From NCBI RefSeq assembly GCF_018736145.1, contig NZ_CP059997.1:10167501-10231500 (forward strand): 64,000 nt of DNA, in the 5' to 3' direction. The notes beneath the pieces are model-generated. The model saw only the letters and a list, made by a program, of their open reading frames with translations, did no database searches and was not told the DNA's origin. This stretch comes from Amycolatopsis sp. CA-230715 (GTDB lineage: Bacteria; Actinomycetota; Actinomycetes; Mycobacteriales; Pseudonocardiaceae). The position numbers and the translations under genes were made by a program. Shown here one piece after another: positions 24,401 to 32,513 of the stretch (positions within the stretch are counted from its first letter, which is position 1; each line of letters starts with the position of its first letter).

Positions 24401-25953
24401 TGGAAGACACCACCTTTGACGTCAAGATCTGGACTATTCGCGCAAAGGTTGGAAAGCCCCGCAAGAATGGAAAGCCGGGCAAGAAATCCTATACCGTTCG
24501 CTGGGTGGTGGATGGAAAAGTCTGGCCGCAGACTTTCGCCACCCGGATGCTCGCTGATAGTTTTCGGTCGCAACTCATTTCGGCACAAGCGAAAGGAGAA
24601 GCGTTCCGCCTGGCTGACGGCCTGCCGATCTCGGTCGGCAGGGAGTTGGCGGCCAAAAGCTGGTTCGACTTCGCTCAGAAGTACATCGATTACAAGTGGC
24701 CCCGGGCTGCGGCGAAGTCCCGGAGCGGAAACGCGGACACAATGGCCACAGCCACGTTCGCGATGCTGGCCACGACCCGAGGCAAACCGGACGACAAGAC
24801 ACTCCGACGGGCGATGACAGGATGGGCCTACAACACCCAGAGGAGAGAAAACGCGAGACCGGACGAGATCGAGCGCGCATTGAGATGGTTGCGCGCCAAC
24901 ACGCTGCCGGTATCGCGCCTTGATGACCCGGCGACGGCACGAAAGGCGCTCGACCAAATCGCCATGAAAATGGATGGCAAACCAGCCGCCGCAAAGACAG
25001 TATCCCGAAAACGGTCGGTCCTGTACAACGCGCTGGAGTATGCCATTGAGGAAAAGCTCTTGACCAAAAATCACCTGCCGCAGATCAGGTGGACCGCACC
25101 CAAGGACACGAAGGCTATCGACAAGCGGATCGTCGTCAACCCCACACAAGCCGAACGGCTGTTTACCGAAGTCGCCCGGCAATACGTCGAGGGAGAGCCG
25201 CGGCGATCGTCAGGCCCGATGCTGGAAGCGTACTTTGCGGCACAGTACTACGCGGCATTGCGGCCAGAGGAGGCTGCCGTGCTCGGCAAGGACGACCTGA
25301 ACCTGCCCCCCATGTACTGGGACGAGAATGCTCGCGACTGGGTGTTCCCCGAGGGTGAGGACGGATGGGGCGAATTGCTCGTGTCTCGGGCCGCGCCGAC
25401 CGCTGGAGCAGCGTGGACCGACTCGGGCGCGCGTCGTGACCACCGGCAACTCAAACAACGCGCGGTGGGAGAGGTGCGGCATGTCCCAAGCCCGCCGCCG
25501 CTCACGAAGCGACTCCACGCGCATCTCATGCGGTTCGGCACCACGGCAGACGGCCGCCTCTTCCGAAGCCTGACTGGTGGGGACCTGGACGAGTCCACGA
25601 CCATCCGTATCTGGGACAAGGCCCGCAAGGCGGCGCTGAGCGAGCAGGAGTACAAATCGGTGCTGTGCCGACGGCGGTACGACCTCCGGCACGGCGGAGT
25701 CTCGTTCCAGTTGGCAGCGGGGGTACCAGCCCGCCAGGTCGCCGAATGGGCCGGTCACTCGGTCGCGGTCCTCCTCCAGATTTACGCCGCGATCATTGCC
25801 GGGATGGAAGCCAGCGCCAAGAACCAACTCACCAGGGCACTTGGTCAGTTCGACGGCCAGAGCGGGAGCGCGAGTAGGCCGCAAACCCGCGGGGACGACC
25901 AGGGCGAACCGGGTACGGCGCCCAGCGAGCAGCCCGACGATGATGGTCACTGA
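24400..25953 (+). CDS. int: tyrosine recombinase (integrase)
   Basis: ATG 24400 overlaps the xis stop by one base and has GAAGAGGG upstream. The 517-residue protein has an N-terminal arm-binding/SAM-like region and a C-terminal catalytic domain. Box I is YYAALRPEEAAVLGKDDL (Arg288) and box II YDLRHGGVSFQLAAGVP (Arg430, His431), followed by WAGHSVAVLLQIYA (nucleophile Tyr462). The first box II His is Tyr, which is usual in this actinobacterial subgroup. It integrates the element at a chromosomal att site; the tRNA at 27551 is the nearest candidate target. Confidence 0.9.
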   Translation: MEDTTFDVKIWTIRAKVGKPRKNGKPGKKSYTVRWVVDGKVWPQTFATRMLADSFRSQLISAQAKGEAFRLADGLPISVGRELAAKSWFDFAQKYIDYKWPRAAAKSRSGNADTMATATFAMLATTRGKPDDKTLRRAMTGWAYNTQRRENARPDEIERALRWLRANTLPVSRLDDPATARKALDQIAMKMDGKPAAAKTVSRKRSVLYNALEYAIEEKLLTKNHLPQIRWTAPKDTKAIDKRIVVNPTQAERLFTEVARQYVEGEPRRSSGPMLEAYFAAQYYAALRPEEAAVLGKDDLNLPPMYWDENARDWVFPEGEDGWGELLVSRAAPTAGAAWTDSGARRDHRQLKQRAVGEVRHVPSPPPLTKRLHAHLMRFGTTADGRLFRSLTGGDLDESTTIRIWDKARKAALSEQEYKSVLCRRRYDLRHGGVSFQLAAGVPARQVAEWAGHSVAVLLQIYAAIIAGMEASAKNQLTRALGQFDGQSGSASRPQTRGDDQGEPGTAPSEQPDDDGH

Positions 25954-26640
25954 ACGAGCGGATGGTTCCAGCTTTCCGCAGAGCTGATGACGAGCTCAGC
26001 ACCGGAACAATGGCCAGAAGTTGCCGGCTGGTTGAGCCTCGCCATGCACAGCCCGCGACGCGGGCGAAGTCTGTTCGAGCGCCCCGCGAGGGACACTGAG
26101 GCCCCGTATCGCCATCACGGCGCTCCGCATCGACGAACCGGGCCGCAGCCGGTCGGGGGGCCTGCTCGGTCGGCCAGTGCGCCCCTTTCACTGCCGCGGC
26201 GAACGCCTCGTCGGCGGATGACTCGGTGCACCAGGTCGTGCGATGCACGATCTACTGAATGCCGACGCGCACGGCTGTGAGAAGACCCGGTAATCAACGA
26301 CGCCGACCATCAAGAGATCCTAGGTCGAACGCGGCTCGGACACCAACGTCCTCCAGGGGGACAATGCGTACGTGCTCGACCGGGTGAGGAACCCAGAGAT
26401 GAGCCGACGCGGTGACCACGGTGGATGCCAGGCCAGCCGCCGGCGGGCGTTCTCGTCCCAGCTCAGTCCGGTCGCCTGCCCGAGCCAGCGCAACAGAGCG
26501 GTTTTGATGAGCAGGCCGACCTCGGCCTAGTCCGTGCGGTTCTCGGTGTGCCGGGCCAGCTTGGTGCCCGTCGCGCTCCTCCTCTGATGCCGGGGCGCCC
26601 TGATTCTGCGATGGGCTGGGCTGGTTGGTCGCGACAACGG
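25954..26640. other. non-coding/degraded region after the integrase
   Basis: Open frames here are artefacts of GC content; none has a start with a ribosome-binding site or a recognisable motif. If the element ends at the tRNA, this is its right terminal segment. Confidence 0.35.
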
Positions 26641-27177
26641 TGCGGCTCGAGTAGAGCACGCTGAAGCGGGCGTCGCCGATGAACGTGGCCAATGTGAAGC
26701 CAGCCGCGGAAACGACACCGAGAATGGTGATGTCGATCACAGTCGCGGCGGTGAGATCTAAGTCGATGGCGACCCAGAACGTGGTCTGCCGCGGACTCTC
26801 GGCGTTCTGCCTCAGCCACCGCAGCGCGCGTATAGCCCGGCCAGGCGGACGGCGGCCTTGTCGGAGCCGGGTTGGTCCGCGGCCTTGATGTACTGCTCGC
26901 TGATCCGACGCTCGGCCGCGGAGTCCAGCTCACCCCGCTCGCTGTGCGCCTGGTCGCGGTCCTTCTGTCTGAGCGCGATCTCGGCGGTGCGCTGACGCAG
27001 GGCATCCAGCAGCAAGACGACCGCCCCACCGGTGCCCGCAGTCTTGATCATGTGCAATTGGTTGGATGCCTCAGCACTGCCGCCGAAGGCCAGCGGCAAC
27101 GGCGTCGCGGCGACGAACAGCAGGAGCACAACAGCGGCAAACTGGATCACACGCAGCGAAAGCAGGCGGTAGGCCAC
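26641..27177 (-). pseudogene. membrane/pentapeptide-type protein, truncated and frameshifted
   Basis: From ATG 27177 an intact 121-residue frame encodes two membrane helices (VIQFAAVVLLLFVAATPLPL and a weaker second near TGGAVVLLLD) and RISEQYIKAADQPGSDKAAV followed by RLAGLYA. This is the conserved start of a common actinobacterial pentapeptide-repeat membrane protein (…DQLGSDKAxVRLAGLYALERLA). The frame then stops at 26812. Remnants of beta-helix sequence (FIGDARFSVL) appear in another frame near 26640-26740. Most of the repeat domain is lost. Confidence 0.5.
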
Positions 27178-27550
27178 TACCTCACACGCTGCATCGCTGA
27201 GGGCGGTGTCGTCGTCCTGGCTCGACAGCCAGCGCTGTCACTCGCTGCATCAAGGTTGTCACCATCGGAGTTCGACTCCTGTGCCCCACATCACGATGGT
27301 CGTGTCCACGGTCAGCTCCCGGTAGTGTGGCCGCCCGCGCGGACGGGCTTGAGGAGCGGACCAGGGGTTTTCGTTCGTCGGACCACCCACTCAACAAGGC
27401 CCTCGAGCTGCTTGGCAACCAAAAACGAGACCGCGAATAGACCGCAGCCCCCCGGGGACAACCGGGGCGCGCCGGGTACGACCGGGTCGGTCACGAGCAA
27501 GCATCGATCGAGTTTCCCCTGTTGAGAGCGTGATCTTCTCACGTCAAGCC

Positions 27551-27627
27551 TGGTGCCCCCGGTGCGACTCGAACGCACACTGGACGGATTTTGAGTCCGC
27601 TGCCTCTGCCGATTGGGCTACGGGGGC
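27551..27627 (-). tRNA. tRNA-Leu (anticodon CAA)
   Basis: On the minus strand the acceptor GCCCCCG pairs with CGGGGGC, followed by A and an encoded CCA. The anticodon stem/loop is GCGGA-CTCAAAA-TCCGT, giving anticodon CAA. The T-arm is GTGCG-TTCGAGT-CGCAC. The variable loop has only about 5 bases, unlike the long arm normally found in tRNA-Leu. The 3' end points left, toward the integrase, so it is a plausible integration target. Confidence 0.85.
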
Positions 27628-27723
27628 GCTGCGCGGAAACTTTACTCAGACGCCGTCGGGCGCTCGTGGCGGGGGCCCACCCTGGGGTACCGCTCCACGG
27701 CCACGTCCGGCATCGTGCTTGTG

Positions 27724-28005
27724 ATGGGCGGTCCTTATGGCATCGGCGGGGCGAAATGGCCGGGTGCGGGCAGGGTGATCGAGGAGTCCGGAGAATTGAC
27801 GCAGGTACTGGGGAAGCTCATCGGCGCGGATGGCGCCACCACTCACTGGGACGGCACCGATCTGCGGGCACGGCTGGTGGAGGAGATCGCCGACGTGCGG
27901 GCGGCGCTGGACTTCTTCGCCGAGGTGAACGATCTTCCCCTGGACGAGATCGACGAGCGGGCCGCCCGCAAGCGGGCCACCTACGAACGCTGGCACGCCG
28001 GCTGA
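27724..28005 (+). CDS. MazG-like nucleotide pyrophosphohydrolase, 93 aa
   Basis: The product has the all-alpha NTP pyrophosphatase metal-binding motifs: EESGELTQVLGKLIG (ExxE) and EEIADVRAALDFF (ExxD). Length fits single-domain MazG-like proteins, which hydrolyse (d)NTPs to monophosphates as house-cleaning enzymes. ATG 27724 or GTG 27721 is the start; no strong ribosome-binding site is visible. First clear chromosomal gene to the right of the tRNA. Confidence 0.8.
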   Translation: MGGPYGIGGAKWPGAGRVIEESGELTQVLGKLIGADGATTHWDGTDLRARLVEEIADVRAALDFFAEVNDLPLDEIDERAARKRATYERWHAG

Positions 28006-28070
28006 GCAGGCGGGCGGACCGCGTCCCGCTACCGGCCGACCTGCTGTCTACTGTGGACATCGGCGTCCGC

Positions 28071-28700
28071 TCATCCGTCGGCGGCCAGGTAGCGGTGCGG
28101 GTCCCCGCCCGCGCGGGCTCCGCTGTCCAGCCAGCGGACGAAACCCTTGCGGTTGCGCCGGTCGAGCTCGTCGAGGTATTCCTGCCGCCGCATCACGACG
28201 CTGTACCGCGTGCGTTCGTCACCGGCCCTCTGCAGCTCGAAGTAGCTCCGCCGCCACGCCAGGCACAGGTCGTCGTCGGACAGGGCGGCCACCCCCGGTC
28301 GCGTGTCCGGAGCCGGGGGTTCCGGGGCCGTTCGTGGTTCGGGTGACGCCGTCGTGGTCCGTCGGGGGACGAACCGCCGGTAGGCCCAGAATGCCACGGC
28401 GACGACCACGACAGCAGCAGCCGCGACCGTGCCGAGCACGGTCGCCAGTCCCACGATCGTCACGTAGCCCGCGAGCACGGCACCGCCGACCAACGCGCCC
28501 CACCGCACGTCGGACAGTCCCTTTCCGACGTGCGCTCGGATCGAGGGCAGGTCTTCGGCGACGAGCCATCCGCACACGCCGACCAACAACCCCAGCGAGC
28601 CCCAGAAAATCAACGCGTCGACGGAACAGGCGACGACTCCGACGACGCCGAACCCGAAGCAGGAGATGATCAACGCGGTCCGAGCGACACGTGGAAGCAT
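28071..28700 (-). CDS. hypothetical membrane protein, 209 aa
   Basis: There are four hydrophobic segments in residues about 8-108 (LIISCFGFGVVGVVACSV, ALIFWGSLGLLVGVCGWLVA, GALVGGAVLAGYVTIVGLAT, AAAAVVVVAVAFWAYR). A Pro/Thr linker and a charged helical C-terminal domain follow (DDDLCLAWRRSYFELQRAGD). No family recognised. Convergent with the MazG-like gene. The DevR-like boxes at 28849 point away from it. Confidence 0.65.
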   Translation of the reverse strand: MLPRVARTALIISCFGFGVVGVVACSVDALIFWGSLGLLVGVCGWLVAEDLPSIRAHVGKGLSDVRWGALVGGAVLAGYVTIVGLATVLGTVAAAAVVVVAVAFWAYRRFVPRRTTTASPEPRTAPEPPAPDTRPGVAALSDDDLCLAWRRSYFELQRAGDERTRYSVVMRRQEYLDELDRRNRKGFVRWLDSGARAGGDPHRYLAADG

Positions 28701-28848
28701 GGGAGCGCCTCGGCTTTCCGGAACGAAAACTGCGACGACGGAACGGCGCCGGGGTCCTGGGCGCGGGCTCGGCTCAGCCGCACTGCCGCAGCCGAGCGGG
28801 GTACCGGCAATTGTATGCCCGCCGGGCCCGGACGAGCGCCGCTTTCAC

Positions 28849-28890
28849 GGGGACTTCGGTCGTTGATCGAAAGGGCCTTCGGTCCTTGCG
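28849..28890. promoter_or_regulatory. pair of DevR/DosR-like boxes
   Basis: GGGGACTTCGGTCGTTG (28849-28865) and AAAGGGCCTTCGGTCCTTG (28870-28888) both fit the DevR-type core GGGxC-N4-GxCC. They lie directly upstream of the dormancy-type island. Hypoxia control is inferred from the motif and the neighbouring CBS/USP genes. Confidence 0.5.
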
Positions 28891-28911
28891 CGGGGACACG
28901 AAAGGAAATCC

Positions 28912-29052
28912 ATGCGCAACGAACGAAGACACCGGCACCTGTTCGCGACCATGACCGGAATCGCTACTGACGGTTCGCCCGGCTTCGGGAAGTGCTCGCG
29001 AACGACGGTCCTGAGGTGGACATGCCGGAACGCGGAGGTCTACTGTCGGTAG
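28912..29052 (+). CDS. small ORF, 46 aa, behind the DevR-like boxes (doubtful)
   Basis: ATG 28912 has AAAGGA upstream and follows the two boxes by 24 bases, which is the main support. The product is Arg/Cys-rich (RTTVLRWTCRNAEVYCR) and resembles nothing known. It may be the stump of a deleted dormancy gene, as several neighbours are truncated. Confidence 0.25.
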   Translation: MRNERRHRHLFATMTGIATDGSPGFGKCSRTTVLRWTCRNAEVYCR

Positions 29053-29149
29053 TCAGCACGGCTCGGGGAGTTCCCCGGGGCCGCACCGGCCACCGCCCCG
29101 GCCCCTGGCGGTGGGTTTCCGCGAGATCGAGTGCACAGAGGCCAGTGTC

Positions 29150-29827
29150 ATGGATGAGCGTCCCCTCCCCCTGCCCGTCCCGGGTTCCCCTCCCGTCTGC
29201 GGTTACTGCGGAACCGCCATCCCGCCCGGCGAGGTGATCGGCGCACTGCTGCCGGACTCGTCGGTGCTCGACGCCGAGAATCCCAGCGCCGATGGCCAGC
29301 GGCTCGTCGACGCCTGCTGCACCGCGCACCTCGACCTGCTGATCGCACGGGCCAGAGCGGACTGGATCGCCGAGGAGCGGTGGCTCGGGCAGTTGTGCCG
29401 CGCCAGAAAACCGACACGGTGGCGTCCCGGCCGAGGGCTCGCACCGCGAGGTGGAGGTTGGTCAGCGCGGCACCGCAGGACACGGTCCGGTCGCGCCCGC
29501 CCGGATCGTGCCGCGGCAGCGCGACGGTGGCCCGTTCGTAGAGATCCGCCGTGCCGGTACCGGTTTCCAAGGCCCAGGGCTGGGTGTTGTGCACCGACGG
29601 CGCGTGGCTCAGTGCACGCGCCAGTACCCCGGTCTCGATCGCCGACCAGCCGATCATGGCGTCTCCCGCTCGCGGTCGTCGTGCCGACCTGGTCCTCAGT
29701 GGACACACAACTCCGCCACCACGATCCCTCCGCTCGTCTTCACCGCACGCTCCCCTTCGCCGTGACGGACACGGCTTCGGCCGACACGCAGCCGGGCACC
29801 GCTTCGGCCAGCAGGGTCGCGACATGA
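29150..29827 (+). CDS. CxxC protein N-terminus fused to antisense sequence
   Basis: ATG 29150 has AGAGG at about 8 bases. The first about 85 residues look genuine: PPVCGYCGTAIPPGEVIGAL (zinc-ribbon-like Cys pair), then DACCTAHLDLLIARARADWI. After about 29405 the frame becomes Arg/Pro-rich and is exactly antisense to a nitroreductase fragment (29403-29657) and then to the CBS-BON gene. The open frame to 29827 is therefore a deletion artefact, and the true protein is truncated near residue 86. Confidence 0.45.
   Translation: MDERPLPLPVPGSPPVCGYCGTAIPPGEVIGALLPDSSVLDAENPSADGQRLVDACCTAHLDLLIARARADWIAEERWLGQLCRARKPTRWRPGRGLAPRGGGWSARHRRTRSGRARPDRAAAARRWPVRRDPPCRYRFPRPRAGCCAPTARGSVHAPVPRSRSPTSRSWRLPLAVVVPTWSSVDTQLRHHDPSARLHRTLPFAVTDTASADTQPGTASASRVAT
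29403..29657 (-). pseudogene. Acg-type nitroreductase, N-terminal fragment
   Basis: ATG 29657 has a GGGAGA site. ALSHAPSVHNTQPWALE and LPRHDPGGRDRTVSCGAALT are signatures of Acg-family FMN nitroreductases, which belong to the mycobacterial dormancy regulon. Only about 85 of about 320 residues remain. The frame then runs into the antisense strand of the CxxC gene. The junction at about 29403 indicates a deletion that joined two convergent genes. Confidence 0.7.
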
Positions 29828-30348
29828 CGGTCCGTGGCGTCGTCGAACGCGTCGATGATCCGGACGACACCGTCGCACACCTCGACGGTCCACCGCTCGT
29901 TGCCGCCATAGATCGCCAGCCGGTGACGGACGTCCGCGGCGATCGCACTGTCCTCGCGCGCCATCACCCGCACCACGTCACCCCTGGTCACGATCCCGAC
30001 CACAGTGGACCCGGCCACGATCGGCATCGCACGGATCCCGCCGTCGACCAGTGCCTGGCACACCTGCGCCACATCGGCACCGGCACCCATCGCGATCGCC
30101 GGGGTGCTCATCACCGCCCCGACCGTGCCCGCCGCCGCGTGCCACTCCGGGTCGCTGTGGCGGGCGTCCGGCGGCATCCTGTCCTTGATCAGGTCTGCTT
30201 CGGTCACGATGCCGATGAGCCGTTCGTCATCGTCCACCACCGGCAACGCGGTGAACCCGTGCGACGCCAGCACCTTCGCCGCGTCCTTGACCGCGGTCCC
30301 CGGCCCCACCGTCACCACCGGCGCGGTCATCAAGTCACGAGCGCGCAT
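29740..30348 (-). CDS. CBS-pair and BON domain protein
   Basis: AAGGAGG lies just upstream of ATG 30348. Two CBS motifs are present (ARDLMTAPVVTVGPGTAV ... GFTALPVVDDDERLIGIVTE, then GAVMSTPAIAMGAG ... GGIRAMPIVAGSTVVGIVTR). A C-terminal BON-like domain follows (RWTVEVCDGVVRIIDAFDDA). CBS pairs bind adenine nucleotides; in dormancy regulons such proteins are thought to sense energy state. Downstream of the flavodoxin and the paralogous CBS-BON gene in one minus-strand unit. Confidence 0.9.
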   Translation of the reverse strand: MRARDLMTAPVVTVGPGTAVKDAAKVLASHGFTALPVVDDDERLIGIVTEADLIKDRMPPDARHSDPEWHAAAGTVGAVMSTPAIAMGAGADVAQVCQALVDGGIRAMPIVAGSTVVGIVTRGDVVRVMAREDSAIAADVRHRLAIYGGNERWTVEVCDGVVRIIDAFDDATDRHVATLLAEAVPGCVSAEAVSVTAKGSVR

Positions 30349-30367
30349 CGTCGCCTCCTTGTCCGGT

Positions 30368-30799
30368 TCACGACGCGTCGTCCGTGTACGCGTCTTCGAG
30401 TACATCGGCCGGTTCTGTCCGTGAGGGAGTTTTCGCCAGTGTGAGGCCGATTTCCCGGCCCCACGCGGAGATGGCGTGCCAGTCCCGGTAGTCACCGTCC
30501 TTGACCCGCAAGGCTTTGACGAGCGCGCGCTCGGCGAACCGCAGCACGCCGCGATCGATCTTCCCGCCGAACACCCGGTGTTCGACGGCACCGGTGTCCG
30601 CCAGCAGACGAGCCGTGAACTCCGTCGCCTCGGCCGGTCTCAGCGGCTCCCCCACCGGCCCGCTCGAAAACAGCCAGACCGGCATCGCGCGCAGCACGGC
30701 CGCGTGCCGGTCGACGAACCGCGCGGCCGTTCCGAGCCAGTGTCCGATGTGGACGGCTGTGGCACCGTGTTTGCTGGCCACCGCGACGAGCACGTTCAC
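30368..30799 (-). pseudogene. flavodoxin-domain protein with internal deletion
   Basis: The N-terminus MNVLVAVASKHGAT is the first strand and FMN-phosphate loop of HemG-type flavodoxins. The next sequence, HIGHWLGTAARFVDRHAAVL followed by VWLFSSGPVGEP, belongs to the region normally about 55 residues later. The segment containing helix 1 and strands 2-3 is missing in frame. The protein is 143 residues instead of about 175-200 and probably cannot bind FMN. It overlaps the upstream CBS-BON gene by 4 bases. Confidence 0.6.
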
Positions 30800-31395
30800 G
30801 GCGCTACCTCCGCCGGTCGCCCGGCGTCCCGCGGGCCGAGATCGATCGACACCACACCCGGCACCGTCCTGGCCAGCGCCCGCACGACCTGGCGCTCCGC
30901 GTCGTCGTGGAACTCGCCCCTGATCGTCACCGCGCCGCCGATCACCTCGACCGACCAGCGGTCGCGGTGCCCGGAGTAGTCCGTGAGCAGGGCCAGCAGC
31001 CGTGCCGCGATCGAATCGTCGCCGCGGACCAGCGGGCGGAGCACGTCGCGCCTGCTCACGATCCCGACCAGCACCCCGTCGTCGACCACCGGCACGCTCC
31101 GCAGCCGGTCACCCAGCATCCGGCGGGCGATCTCGCGGGCGTCGGTGTCGAGCGAGACCACCTCCACCGGTGTCGTCATCCGCTCGCGCACCCGCCTCGC
31201 CGGGTCGAACCCGTTCTCGGTCGTCTCGGCGCGCAGGGCGTCGGACTCGGTGAACACGCCCACCACCCTGCTGTCCGCGTCGACCACCGGAAGAGCCGCC
31301 ACACCGTGCTCGGTGAGCAGTGCGACCGCCTCGCGCACCGGCGTGGACGGCCCCACCCGCACCACCGGACGAGTCATGATTTCGCGTGCCTGCAT
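30796..31395 (-). CDS. CBS-pair and BON domain protein (paralogue)
   Basis: This is a second copy of the same architecture as 29740-30348. CBS1 contains MTRPVVRVGPSTPVREAVAL and CBS2 contains RMTTPVEVVSLDTDAREIAR and LRSVPVVDDGVLVGIVSRRD. The BON domain contains RWSVEVIGGAVTIRGEFHDD and VPGVVSIDLG. AGGAAGGG lies upstream of ATG 31395, 22 bases after the universal stress gene. Likely co-transcribed with it under hypoxia-type control. Confidence 0.9.
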   Translation of the reverse strand: MQAREIMTRPVVRVGPSTPVREAVALLTEHGVAALPVVDADSRVVGVFTESDALRAETTENGFDPARRVRERMTTPVEVVSLDTDAREIARRMLGDRLRSVPVVDDGVLVGIVSRRDVLRPLVRGDDSIAARLLALLTDYSGHRDRWSVEVIGGAVTIRGEFHDDAERQVVRALARTVPGVVSIDLGPRDAGRPAEVAP

Positions 31396-31417
31396 GACAA
31401 AACCCTTCCTGTTCGGA

Positions 31418-32299
31418 TCACCGAGGGTTCGCGGGAACGATCATCACGGGGCAGTGCGCGTGGTGGAGCACCGCCTGGCTCGTCGAACCGAGCAGGAGTC
31501 CGCTGAAGCCGCCCCTGCCGCGGCTTCCCACGACGACCAGCCGCGCCCGCTTGCTCCAGTCGAGGAGGTTGTGCCGCGGCTTGTCCTGCACCACCACCCG
31601 GTCCACGCGGACGTCCGGGTACTTTTCGGCCCACCCGGCCAGCCGCTCGGCCAGCAGGCGACGCTCGGCCTTTTCCACCGGCTCCCATTCGAAGTACATC
31701 CTGGCCTCGCTGAACAACCCCGCGGAATCACCGTCGTGCCAGGTGTGCAACGCCACCAGCGGAGCGTGCGCGAACGAGGCCGCCTCGAACGCGTGCGCGA
31801 GCGCGGACTCACTGGTAGGGCTTCCGTCGACGCCGACGACCACCGACCCGTCGCGCACCGCTCCCCTGACCACGACGACCGGGCACCGGGCACGCGCCGC
31901 GAGGGAAACCGAGACCGACCCCTCCAGCAGCGCGGCGACCGCCGAGTTCGGCTCACCCAGCACGACCATCCTGGCCCGGCGAGAAAGGTCGAGGAGCGCT
32001 TTGACCGGACCAACCGACACCGCCTCGGTGGTGATGTCCACCGACGGCGCCTCATCACCGACGATGGCCGCCGATTCCCGGAGCAGCTCGTCCGCGGCGA
32101 CCTTCTTCATCGCCAGCCATTCGGTCGGCGGCGGGAAACTGGCACCCGGAGCCACATCCTCATACCCGTAAGCGGTGAAGATCCGCACCGGCGCACCACG
32201 CCGCCCCGCCTCCGCCGCCGCCCACCGGAGCGCGGGTTCGTTCCGCTCTCCGAGCACCACGGCAACCACGACGGGGAAGTTCTGCGAAGGCTTGTTCAT
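31418..32299 (-). CDS. tandem universal stress protein (two USP domains)
   Basis: The 293-residue protein has two UspA domains. The first spans residues about 8-145 (VVVAVVLGERNEPALRWAAA). The second (GSVVVGVDGSPTSESALAHA) ends with the nucleotide-binding G-2x-G-9x-G-S/T loop VGSRGRGGFSGLLLGSTSQA. Such proteins bind ATP and are strongly induced by DevR in mycobacteria. It starts at ATG 32299, divergent from the phosphotransferase-AAA gene. The shared intergenic region carries DevR-like boxes. Confidence 0.92.
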   Translation of the reverse strand: MNKPSQNFPVVVAVVLGERNEPALRWAAAEAGRRGAPVRIFTAYGYEDVAPGASFPPPTEWLAMKKVAADELLRESAAIVGDEAPSVDITTEAVSVGPVKALLDLSRRARMVVLGEPNSAVAALLEGSVSVSLAARARCPVVVVRGAVRDGSVVVGVDGSPTSESALAHAFEAASFAHAPLVALHTWHDGDSAGLFSEARMYFEWEPVEKAERRLLAERLAGWAEKYPDVRVDRVVVQDKPRHNLLDWSKRARLVVVGSRGRGGFSGLLLGSTSQAVLHHAHCPVMIVPANPR

Positions 32300-32386
32300 C
32301 GGCACACCCGTTCGTCGAATCGGCACCGGCCACCGGCACGGGGCGGCCACTGCTCCCGACGGTATGCAGGCACCGGCCGCACCGAT

Positions 32387-32480
32387 GCGGACTTTGGTCA
32401 CCAGGCCCGAAGACCAACGGCTTGGGTGCCCGAGAGCCCCAGCTCCGGACGGCCCTGGCGCGCGTGACGAAGGGCCCTTT
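32387..32480. promoter_or_regulatory. divergent DevR/DosR-like boxes
   Basis: GCGGACTTTGGTCACC (32387-32402) and the adjacent GGCCCGAAGACCAACGG (32404-32420) fit the DevR core, and GACGAAGGGCCCTTTCC (32466-32482) is a further weaker match. They sit between the divergent USP (32299) and phosphotransferase-AAA (32514) genes. Confidence 0.5.
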
Positions 32481-32513
32481 CCGCGCCGGGGCGCCGCGCT
32501 CGAAGCTGGCAGC

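Noticed and set aside
27268..27295. tRNA T-arm-like word GGAGTTCGACTCC near 27.28 kb, considered as a second att copy
   Set aside because: The stem does not pair as a 5-bp T-arm and the flanks do not match the tRNA-Leu 3' end.
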